Positions 1-7,313 of a stretch of DNA of 16,708 nucleotides are shown in pieces; within the stretch, counting starts at the first letter, position 1; the number at the start of each line of letters is the position of its first letter. The notes below the pieces were generated by a model. It did not search any database, had not been told where the DNA came from, and saw only the letters and a program-made list of their open reading frames with translations. The translations under genes were made by a program, and so were the position numbers. The stretch comes from Burkholderiales bacterium. Lineage in GTDB: Bacteria; Pseudomonadota; Gammaproteobacteria; Burkholderiales; Usitatibacteraceae. The stretch covers positions 1-16,708 of the forward strand of contig JAJAYN010000020.1 in assembly GCA_026786225.1 (NCBI GenBank), written 5' to 3'.

Positions 1-78
1 AAACGCAAATTATTGCGAAGTGCGGGCTACTTAGGGTGCGTATCGTCGGGCAATTCATGTTTTTACTTAAGAAGCAAT

Positions 79-107
79 TTGACACCTTTGAATTTTATAA
101 CCATTTT
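79..107 (+). promoter_or_regulatory. Candidate sigma70-type promoter for the hybrid kinase
   Basis: A perfect -35 hexamer TTGACA lies at 79-84. At the standard 17-bp spacing there is a weak -10, CATTTT (102-107). An AT-rich TATAAC at 96-101 is too close to pair with this -35. The rest of 1-178 shows no gene. The site is about 70 bp upstream of the kinase start, which would leave a short untranslated leader. The poor -10 makes this only a candidate. Confidence 0.3.
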
Positions 108-178
108 CCACCGTCATGCAGTAATTACCGCCGCAGGGCACTACATAATCTATCGACGATCAGGTAACCTGTCCGTCT

Positions 179-3100
179 ATGGAGCAACCATTAACGCATG
201 ATTCGGCAGGCGGCGCTGCGTCGCGCATTCGCAAGATCGAACTCCCGTGGCTGATTTTGGTGGCGCTGCTGCTCTCCACGCTGTTGGCTGCATTCCAGAG
301 TTCACGTCAACTGCGCGCCGATACCGAGACCCGCTTTACCGAAATCGCGCAGGTTGAAAAGCGCAGCCTGGTCCGGCGGTTGAGCGATGTAGAAAACCTG
401 CTCTATAGCGCCAGGGCCTTCGAAAAAGTACAGCCAAATCCGAGTCAATCAGCATGGAATACCTACGTTTCCGCAGATTTGCGGGAAGGAGCACCATACC
501 CCGGTGTGATCGCGATTCAACTTGTCACCGACGCGACGTTGTCGCGTAGCGTTGCGCCAGTTTCCGGCTCTCCCGCGTCATCATTGCCGACCGAGAACAT
601 GCCATTGTGGGGCAAGTCGGCGGGCGTACTGGAGGTGCTCAATCTTGCGGCTTTGAAGAAAACACTGCTGCTGTCTGGTCCACTCCAGGCCCCAGTCGGT
701 GTGCCTTCATGCATGAACTGTGTCGCGATGGTGTTACCGCTTTCCGTGGTCGTCGCACCGCAGCAACGTTCGACGGCAACATCGCAATCGAAGGCGGCAG
801 TGCTCGCGGTTCTCGACCTGGCCGCCGCCGTATCTGAGATGGCCGCCGATTCCGCTTATCCGGTTGTGCATGAGCTTTTCGATGGCGATACCCGCCTGTA
901 TCCAGTTGGCGATGCCGCGACGGCAACGGTCGATAAAGCTGAGATGCGTGCGGAAATCCCCGTCGAGTTTGGGCAGCGGACCCTGCGGCTAAAGATTTCG
1001 TCTACTCCGCAACTTGAAAAAGCGTTACGCAGCGACATGCCGCGCGCAATTCTCGTCATCGGCATCTTCGGCACCATACTGCTCGGTGCACTGGTGTTGC
1101 TGCTAACGCGTCTGCGCGCGCAGGCAGAATCGCTTGCCGCGAGCATGACGCGAAAATTGCAGGATCAAACCCGTTTTACGGAAGACCTGATCGAATTCAA
1201 CCCAAATCCAATTTTCAGGAAGGATGCTGCCGGCAAGTTTGTTGCGGTCAATGAGGCGTGGGAGCAACTAAGCGGACGCAACCGCGCGGACATCCTCGGC
1301 AAGACCAGCCATGAACTGGATCCCACAACAGAGAATATTCCCGACGAGTTGCACGACGCGCAGTTCCTCGCGTCCGAAACCGGATATCAGGCGAGTGAAG
1401 CCTTCATGATGCGTACGGATGGCAGGCAATTCGAGACCATCATCGCGAAGAAAATACTCAGGCGCGCCGATGGGTCGGTGGATGGCATGATCGGCACCAT
1501 CACCGATGTCACGCTGATCAAGCAACTCGAGCGTGAACTCGCGCGGCAACGTGAACAACTCGATCTCGTGATCCGCTCGTCGCAGCAGGGCATCTGGGAC
1601 ATCGACCTTTCCGAAGGCGGCGCATCCTACTTTTCGGCGCGTTTCCGCGAAATCCTCGGCTATACCGATGTAGACTTCCCCGCGAATTTCGAGTGGCGCA
1701 ATCATATACATCCGGACGATGCTGCCGAAGTCCGGCGTCGCGTCATTGCCCATTTTAAAGGTGATACGTCCCTGTTCGATATCGAGCCACGCATCAAGCG
1801 GCGCGACGGCAACTATATGTGGGTGAGGGTGCGGGCAATCGCCCAGCGCGACGCGAATTACCGCGCAATTCGTTTTGTTGGATCCATCGCTGACGTGACG
1901 GATCGCAAAATGGCTGAGGTTGAATTAACAGAGGCCAATATTCGCGTCACCGAAGCAGCGCGCGCCAAGGAGTCGTTTCTTGCAACGATGAGCCATGAAA
2001 TCCGTACCCCGCTAAACGGCGTGCTCGGCATGGCCAGCTTGTTGAGTGACACGACGTTGAACGACGAGCAGCGCGACTACATTCGCCTCATCCGCGCTTC
2101 CGGCGATACACTACTTCGCCTGATTGACGATGTACTCGATTTTTCAAAAATTGAATCCGGTCGCATGACGCTGGAGTCGGTCGCGGTAGAAACCGTACTT
2201 GTGGTCGAAGAAGCCCTCGAACTGGTTGCCGACAAGGCACGCGAAAAAGGCCTGGCGCTGCTGTTTGATATGCATGAAGATGTGCCCTTCTACATTTTGG
2301 GTGATGCCACGCGACTGCGGCAGATTTTGCTTAATCTGCTTTCCAATGCGATCAAATTCACGGCCAAAGGCGAGATCAAGCTCGAACTCAACACCCACAA
2401 GCGCGCGGACGGTCAACTCGAACTTGAAGGCCGGGTGACCGATACCGGCATCGGCATACCCGCCGAACGCGCCAGCAAGCTATTCCAGCCATTTACGCAG
2501 GTGGATGCCTCCACCACGCGCAAGTATGGCGGTACCGGCCTCGGGTTGGCGATTGTGCGGCGGCTTTCTCAACTTATGGGCGGCGACGTTCGCGTAGAAA
2601 GTACTGACGGCCAAGGATCGACGTTCATCTTTACGGTGGCGACCAGCGCTGCGCTCGGACCACAAAAACCCTACATGCAACGGGGCGTGGCCGATTTTAT
2701 TGGCAAGCGTCTCCTCGTTGTCGAGCACAATGCGAACCGGCGACAAATTCAATATCGCCGTTGCACCTGGTGGGGATTTGATACGGTCACTGCGACACCT
2801 GAGGACGCGGTACGGGTGCTCAATGCGGGCCCCGACTTTGATGTATTACTCACGGAAATGACGATGTCGTCGCCCGAATTATTGGCCCTGCAAGGTGCAA
2901 TTGAAAAAGACGATCGGGATCGGTTGCAATCCGGAAAATCGCTAATTTCTGTCATTTTGCAGTCCGGCGTTTCTCGTTCAGAGCTGTCGCAGCGACAGCA
3001 AACGGTCATACCACGTCACGATGCCTTTATCATGCGCCCGGCAGGCCGTGGCAGGCTTTTCGACGTGTTGACGCGCGTCGTGTTGCACCAGCCTAATCTG

Positions 3101-4114
3101 GACGTTGCCACACGTCCGTATGCGCCCCCGACCGCGTTTGACAGCCCGCATCAGACACCGGTGCAGGGGTCTTCCACCTCAACCTCAAGGACTTCCGCCG
3201 CACAGCCGGAAATCAGTCGTCGAAGTTTGAGTTTCATCAAGATCGCGGGGCGTACGCCCAAGATACTCGTCGCCGAGGACAATGAGGTCAACCAGCAGGT
3301 CGTGCTTGGCATGCTCAGGAATCTCGGTTGCGAATCGGATTTAGCCATCGATGGCAGCAGTGCAGTCGAAAAGGCAAGGGTCGGCGATTACGACATCATC
3401 TTCATGGACATTCACATGCCGGAACTTGACGGTGTCACCGCGATGCAAAACATCCGCGCTGCCGGCGGAATCTGTCCGCCTATCGTCGCGATGACCGCGC
3501 ACGCGCTGCCGGGTGATCGTGAATACTACCTTTCGCTTGGCATGAATGACTACATTTCAAAACCGATCCGAACGGGTGATATCAAGGGCCTTTTTGAAAG
3601 ATTGTTTCCACCTGATATTGCCGATCAACCCACCAGCCCCGAGCAAACAATGAAGCGTCCGTCTTCCGCAATTAGCGCCTTTGCCGCTTCCCGCACGGAA
3701 GTGCTACCCATCCTCGATACTGAACAACTCGAAGATCTGCGTTACCTCCCGGCACCTGCAGGCGCAGGTGCTGGCGAAGAAGATGCCGTTGGCGGGCTCA
3801 TCAAGCTGTTTCAAACGACGGCGAGTGAAAGAATGGACGAGATGGAACGGCTATTGACAGGCGGCCATTGGGCACGTCTGGCTGAAATCGCGCACAGCCT
3901 TTGCGGATCCTCCGCCAGCATGGGCTATCCGCGTGTAGCCGCCGATTGCAAGGACCTCGAACTCGCTGCACGGCGAAAGCATACAGACCAGCAGGCTGAA
4001 TCGCCTAGCCAGGAAACGCTGGACGATTATTTTGCCCTGATCAAATTCCACTATTGGGAAGCCGATACTGCATTGCAACATTGGCTGGCGAAGTCAGAGC
4101 TCATCAAGAGCTGA
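179..4114 (+). CDS. Membrane hybrid sensor histidine kinase (CHASE-PAS-PAS-HisKA-HATPase-REC-REC-HPt)
   Basis: This 1311-residue kinase should sense a signal in the periplasm and pass phosphate His-Asp-His to a regulator that is not encoded in this window. A transmembrane helix lies at about residues 22-41, followed by a CHASE-like periplasmic region (about 42-287) and a second helix (about 288-311). Two PAS domains follow (about 331-447 and 461-579). The HisKA motif SHEIRTPLNG has phospho-acceptor H606. The ATPase has N-box N723, DTGIGIP from D755 and GGTGLGLA from G784. The first receiver (about 843-965) looks degenerate: the acidic pair is E849-H850 and the phospho-acceptor position is E893. 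The second receiver (about 1027-1145) is intact, with E1033/D1034, D1077 and K1128. The HPt motif AHSLCGSS has H1239, with Cys where Lys is usual. The start codon is the first ATG of the frame and has no strong ribosome binding site. The signal is unknown. Confidence 0.95.
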   Translation: MEQPLTHDSAGGAASRIRKIELPWLILVALLLSTLLAAFQSSRQLRADTETRFTEIAQVEKRSLVRRLSDVENLLYSARAFEKVQPNPSQSAWNTYVSADLREGAPYPGVIAIQLVTDATLSRSVAPVSGSPASSLPTENMPLWGKSAGVLEVLNLAALKKTLLLSGPLQAPVGVPSCMNCVAMVLPLSVVVAPQQRSTATSQSKAAVLAVLDLAAAVSEMAADSAYPVVHELFDGDTRLYPVGDAATATVDKAEMRAEIPVEFGQRTLRLKISSTPQLEKALRSDMPRAILVIGIFGTILLGALVLLLTRLRAQAESLAASMTRKLQDQTRFTEDLIEFNPNPIFRKDAAGKFVAVNEAWEQLSGRNRADILGKTSHELDPTTENIPDELHDAQFLASETGYQASEAFMMRTDGRQFETIIAKKILRRADGSVDGMIGTITDVTLIKQLERELARQREQLDLVIRSSQQGIWDIDLSEGGASYFSARFREILGYTDVDFPANFEWRNHIHPDDAAEVRRRVIAHFKGDTSLFDIEPRIKRRDGNYMWVRVRAIAQRDANYRAIRFVGSIADVTDRKMAEVELTEANIRVTEAARAKESFLATMSHEIRTPLNGVLGMASLLSDTTLNDEQRDYIRLIRASGDTLLRLIDDVLDFSKIESGRMTLESVAVETVLVVEEALELVADKAREKGLALLFDMHEDVPFYILGDATRLRQILLNLLSNAIKFTAKGEIKLELNTHKRADGQLELEGRVTDTGIGIPAERASKLFQPFTQVDASTTRKYGGTGLGLAIVRRLSQLMGGDVRVESTDGQGSTFIFTVATSAALGPQKPYMQRGVADFIGKRLLVVEHNANRRQIQYRRCTWWGFDTVTATPEDAVRVLNAGPDFDVLLTEMTMSSPELLALQGAIEKDDRDRLQSGKSLISVILQSGVSRSELSQRQQTVIPRHDAFIMRPAGRGRLFDVLTRVVLHQPNLDVATRPYAPPTAFDSPHQTPVQGSSTSTSRTSAAQPEISRRSLSFIKIAGRTPKILVAEDNEVNQQVVLGMLRNLGCESDLAIDGSSAVEKARVGDYDIIFMDIHMPELDGVTAMQNIRAAGGICPPIVAMTAHALPGDREYYLSLGMNDYISKPIRTGDIKGLFERLFPPDIADQPTSPEQTMKRPSSAISAFAASRTEVLPILDTEQLEDLRYLPAPAGAGAGEEDAVGGLIKLFQTTASERMDEMERLLTGGHWARLAEIAHSLCGSSASMGYPRVAADCKDLELAARRKHTDQQAESPSQETLDDYFALIKFHYWEADTALQHWLAKSELIKS

Positions 4115-4336
4115 CCGTGCATTGCTGTCTTTGTGCCACGTCGTGTGCGGACCACACCAGTAACAAGCCGCTTTCCAGTTGCTGTTGATGAATGCAGAGC
4201 CGTCTCCAGGCCACCCGGTTTGGTCGCCCGTATTCGCCGCCAGCTCACGTTTGGCAATGGGTCGGGCAGTACAACCTGAGGCCGGGCGCGGATGAAGCTC
4301 GCGGGCCGACATTTAAATAGTGGTCCGTTTCTCAAG

Positions 4337-5077
4337 ATGAAATCGCTCCGCGAAAAAATTCTGCACGACGGCTTCTGCTTTGTCCCCGCCGCAGAAGCGC
4401 GGTCGTTGTTAGGCGAGACCGGCGATTGGCCTGCGTTCGAGGCCAGCTGGAACAATATGCCGCTCGATACCTATATGGCAGATGGCGGCCGTTACCGTCG
4501 GCGGCGCCATGCGACCTTGAGCGTCGCGCCGTTTGCCACGCACGCAAAACTTGAGGCACACCAGCCGCATTATCAAAGTCTCGATTACAACAATCTCAAT
4601 GGCGGCATCGCGCGCCATTTTGAGCCGATCAATACGCAAGTAATCGACGGTGTCAGCATGTCGGCGCTACTTTCGCTTTGTATCCAGGTCTTCGGCAGCC
4701 TTGCGCCTGGTCGCGCATGGCACGTGGAAGTGCACCAGTTCCGTATCGAAGCCGGCGCCCTGCACCAAGGCATGCCAACACCCGAAGGCGTGCATCGCGA
4801 TGGTGTGGATTACGTGATGGTGTTGATGGTGAAGCGGCACAATATTGCCGAGGGTACAACCACCATCCACGATAGGGGAGGCCGTCAATTGGCGAGCTTT
4901 ACCTTGACCCAGTCCCTGGACATGACGCTCGTGGACGACGAGCGCTGCCTGCATGGGGTGACACCGGTGGTACCCATCGATCCTGCCAGTCCGGCGTATC
5001 GTGACGTACTGGTCGCTACATTTCGTGCGACGCAAACGCCTGGAAATTATCCAGGCAACCACAAGGAATCGCCATGA
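4337..5077 (+). CDS. 2-oxoglutarate/Fe(II)-dependent dioxygenase family protein (isoleucine-dioxygenase-like)
   Basis: The protein resembles the 2OG-Fe dioxygenase family (PF10014 type) that includes bacterial free amino acid hydroxylases such as isoleucine dioxygenase. These use Fe(II), O2 and 2-oxoglutarate to hydroxylate a small substrate in the cytoplasm. The facial triad is visible as H153-R-D155 (HRDGVDY) and H206 (CLHGVTPV). R230 (FRAT) is a good candidate for binding 2-oxoglutarate. With 246 residues it has the usual length, and there is no signal peptide. I chose ATG 4337 because the recognisable domain begins at once (SLREKILHDGFCFVPA). An in-frame ATG at 4292 would add 15 residues, and neither start has a strong Shine-Dalgarno. 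Its stop overlaps the gloA start as ATGA, so the two are translationally coupled. The substrate cannot be read from sequence. Confidence 0.85.
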   Translation: MKSLREKILHDGFCFVPAAEARSLLGETGDWPAFEASWNNMPLDTYMADGGRYRRRRHATLSVAPFATHAKLEAHQPHYQSLDYNNLNGGIARHFEPINTQVIDGVSMSALLSLCIQVFGSLAPGRAWHVEVHQFRIEAGALHQGMPTPEGVHRDGVDYVMVLMVKRHNIAEGTTTIHDRGGRQLASFTLTQSLDMTLVDDERCLHGVTPVVPIDPASPAYRDVLVATFRATQTPGNYPGNHKESP

Positions 5078-5493
5078 AATACCTGCATACGATGGTCCGC
5101 GTAAATGATCTGGAAGCGTCGCTTGATTTTTATTGCAACAAGCTGGGTCTCACGCTTACGCGAAAGAACGAGTACCCGAATGGGCGATTCACGCTGGCTT
5201 TTGTGTCCGCGCCCGGGGACGAAGCTTCAGCCATCGAACTCACCTACAATTGGGACAAGGAGGAGTTGGGCAGTGCGCGCAATTTTGGACACATCGCGTA
5301 TGCGGTCAACGATATCTATGCGCTCTGCCAAAAGCTGATGGATGCTGGCGTGACCATCAATCGCCCGCCACGCGACGGACGCATGGCGTTTGTACGCTCA
5401 CCGGACAATATTTCGATCGAACTGCTGCAATCGGGTACGCCATTGGCACCGCAGGAGCCGTGGGGTTCGATGCCGAATACCGGCGTGTGGTAA
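5074..5493 (+). CDS. gloA: Lactoylglutathione lyase (glyoxalase I)
   Basis: Glyoxalase I converts the hemithioacetal of methylglyoxal and glutathione into S-lactoylglutathione in the cytosol. The 139 residues align by eye with E. coli GloA: it opens LHTMVRVNDLEASLDFY, followed by AIELTYNW, FGHIAYAV and ISIELLQ. The four metal ligands are all present as H5, E55, H73 and E116, which fits the short Ni-type bacterial class. AAGGA at 5063-5067, inside the end of the upstream dioxygenase gene, serves as ribosome binding site, and the start overlaps that gene's stop by 4 bp. The segment between H73 and E116 is a few residues shorter than in E. coli GloA. A related VOC-family enzyme acting on another substrate is possible given the unusual partner gene. 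Confidence 0.88.
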   Translation: MKYLHTMVRVNDLEASLDFYCNKLGLTLTRKNEYPNGRFTLAFVSAPGDEASAIELTYNWDKEELGSARNFGHIAYAVNDIYALCQKLMDAGVTINRPPRDGRMAFVRSPDNISIELLQSGTPLAPQEPWGSMPNTGVW

Positions 5494-5505
5494 AAAACCG
5501 GCCAG

Positions 5506-6360
5506 TTACTCCGCAAGCATTTGTGTCAGTAACTGCCTGTTCGCGTCAAGGGTAGCCAATCGCTCGACATCCTTCGGCGTAAACGATGCGGCCAGCTTTT
5601 GTCCAGCAAGGTTATCCGCGTTGACCACTTCAATGGCGAAGGCAAGATTTTCCTTGCCCCAGATGTCGGCGGCATTCCATTTGCCGGGCGCTGAATTCGG
5701 CAGGCGCAACGCCTTGCTTTCACCTGGCAACAGCGGCGCTGCGCTCAACTTGTAATTGATATCGTCGCTGAACAGCACTTTGCCACTCGCTGTCTCTGTG
5801 ACGGTGCCACGCAAATACAAATAGGTCAGTCCGATATCGGAGCTGTTGCTCACGGTGAAATTCATGGCGCTCATTTTTTGTGCCCCAACGCTGTTGAAGC
5901 GTAGCGTGGACTCAAGGATCTTGATCGGCGCAAGAATGCCCTTGGTGGCGGCGTACTCTTCGCGAAGTTTGGCAAGCTTTGCGATTTCGGCCTCGACGCT
6001 GCCCAATTGCCTGGTGGCCTCGTCTTTCTTGCGCTTTTGTCCGGCCTTGATGATATCGCGCCCGGTCATGCCATCAACAACAGGCATGAGTTGATCGGCG
6101 AGTTGCTCGGGCTTTTGGGTGTCCGATATTTTTTTCATGGCACCGAGAATGCCGCCTTCAAAACCAATGCTGACATTTGAGATAGCCAGCACCAGTAACG
6201 CATTGTCCAGCCGCGCAATATCCTCGGCTTTGGCCGATTTCTTTATCGCGGCCAGGCTGGTTTTGAAGGATTTTTCGCTTGCCCCGTCTATCTTCCGGTC
6301 TAGCCCGGAAGTGCAACCGACCAGCGCGAGCGCAAATATCGTTGCGAGAACTAACCTCAT
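5506..6360 (-). CDS. Outer-membrane lipoprotein, DUF6694-like
   Basis: The 284-residue protein begins with a classic lipoprotein signal (MRLVLATIFALALVGC), with Cys16 as the lipidated residue. Residue +2 is Thr, so there is no inner-membrane-retaining Asp. The segment after the Cys (KIDGASEKSFKTSLAAIKKS) resembles DUF6694-type lipoproteins. A charged, helical, probably coiled-coil stretch (about 105-145) is followed by a beta-rich C-terminal half with YLYLRGTVTETASGKVLF. The function is unknown. An in-frame GTG at 6369 could extend it by three codons, but AAGGGAG (6369-6375) sits 8 nt before ATG 6360 and decides the start. It is convergent with gloA, with 12 bp between the stops, and divergent from the small secreted-protein gene at 6558. 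Confidence 0.8.
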   Translation of the reverse strand: MRLVLATIFALALVGCTSGLDRKIDGASEKSFKTSLAAIKKSAKAEDIARLDNALLVLAISNVSIGFEGGILGAMKKISDTQKPEQLADQLMPVVDGMTGRDIIKAGQKRKKDEATRQLGSVEAEIAKLAKLREEYAATKGILAPIKILESTLRFNSVGAQKMSAMNFTVSNSSDIGLTYLYLRGTVTETASGKVLFSDDINYKLSAAPLLPGESKALRLPNSAPGKWNAADIWGKENLAFAIEVVNADNLAGQKLAASFTPKDVERLATLDANRQLLTQMLAE

Positions 6361-6368
6361 TGGGTGCA

Positions 6369-6375
6369 CTCCCTT
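6369..6375 (-). promoter_or_regulatory. Ribosome binding site that sets the lipoprotein start
   Basis: On the minus strand the sequence reads AAGGGAG, then 8 nt, then ATG at 6360. The alternative GTG at 6369-6367 overlaps this motif and cannot use it. The ATG is therefore the real start. Confidence 0.7.
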
Positions 6376-6557
6376 CCTGGGGCTGGAGACATCGACGGAT
6401 CGCTACGTCGTGCGTGGATTTGTGACCGCAAGTATCAACGCGTTCGTCGCCGTTGCCAAACACAAGCACTGGCGCGGACTACAGGCCAAAAGTGGCTGAA
6501 ACTGCGCGCGGATGCTGGTGTTTCTGATTTTTACGTTGATTCGGATTGGCGCAACAC

Positions 6558-6992
6558 ATGAGACTTTTCCCGACGCCAATTTTCCTCGCGCTCAACATCA
6601 CGGCGCTGACGCCGACGACTTCATGGTCGCAAACGAAAGCGGCTGCCCCTGTGGGAAATCCGAATCTAATTCGCGTTGCGCGCGATTTACAAGATGCGCT
6701 ACGCGTAAAAATCGAAGCGTTTTTCCTGGCCTACGGTGCAGATAAATCCAATCAGGCGCAAGTCGCCACACTTAAGGAAATACGCCGCCTCTCGGGCTTC
6801 AGAACATCCGACAACACGCAACTGAAAGCGGTTTCCATTCTCGAAATGCATAACGAAATCGGCAAGGTCGAAGGCAACACAGCCTTGTCGGCGGACCAGA
6901 AGAAACAACGGCTCGCGGATATTTCAACAGAGGTGCAAAAATTGAACACCTTGATCGCGACGCCACAACAGGCAACATTGCTGCGCCATTAA
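6558..6992 (+). CDS. Small secreted protein of unknown function
   Basis: The 144-residue product starts with a signal-peptide-like segment (MRLFPTPIFLALNITALTPTTSWSQ), with a plausible cleavage after SWS. The remainder is mostly helical and polar, for example ARDLQDALRVKIEAFFLAY, LKAVSILEMHNEIGKV and DISTEVQKLNTLI. I recognise no domain. ATG 6558 is preferred over an in-frame TTG at 6546 because it places a basic residue directly before the hydrophobic stretch. No clear Shine-Dalgarno is present. It is divergent from the lipoprotein gene (197 bp apart) and convergent with the EAL fragment (9 bp between stops). It is probably a real gene, but the call rests on the signal peptide and the open frame only. 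Confidence 0.6.
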   Translation: MRLFPTPIFLALNITALTPTTSWSQTKAAAPVGNPNLIRVARDLQDALRVKIEAFFLAYGADKSNQAQVATLKEIRRLSGFRTSDNTQLKAVSILEMHNEIGKVEGNTALSADQKKQRLADISTEVQKLNTLIATPQQATLLRH

Positions 6993-7001
6993 CGGCGTCT
7001 A

Positions 7002-7313
7002 TCAGGCGACAGCCATGCTTCCGCCGCCAGTTAGTGCGCTCCAGGGCTGGGTTGGAATAACCAGACCATGGCGGCGCAACAACGCCTCGAGTTCGTGACT
7101 CTCCATTGCCGGGCGGCAAAAGAAGCCCTGGAACTCGTCGCAACCTTCTTCGCGTAGCGAATCAAACTGGTGCTTTTCCTCCACGCCCTCGGCGACGACT
7201 TTCATCGACAGGCCGTGTGCCATGGCGATCACAGCGCGGGTGATGGCGAGGTCATCGCGGTTGTGCGGCAGGTCTTTTACAAACGCACGATCCACCTTGA
7301 GAATATCCACCGG
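7002..7313 (-). pseudogene. C-terminal EAL fragment, cut off by an amber codon
   Basis: This segment is in the same frame as the GGDEF-EAL gene and begins with the codon right after its TAG. It reads PVDILKVDRAFVKDLP, then AITRAVIAMAHGLSMKVVAEGVE, then GCDEFQGFFCRPA. That is the normal last third of an EAL domain, including the LKVDR lysine and the AEGVE glutamate that EAL phosphodiesterases need. The only restart codon is a GTG at 7310, with no Shine-Dalgarno before it, so independent translation is unlikely. The fragment would be made only by readthrough or suppression of the amber, or if the TAG is a sequencing error. About 34 extra residues follow the EAL core. Confidence 0.85.

Noticed and set aside
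4115..4279. The kinase frame stays open for 54 codons after its TGA, and the reverse strand of the same region is also open.
   Set aside because: The HPt domain is already complete before the stop, and the extra segment shows no domain or start. I treat it as non-coding spacer, perhaps a remnant.
4292..4336. A longer start for the dioxygenase that adds 15 residues.
   Set aside because: The recognisable domain begins at 4337 and the added residues look unrelated. The longer form is not excluded, because neither start has a strong ribosome binding site.
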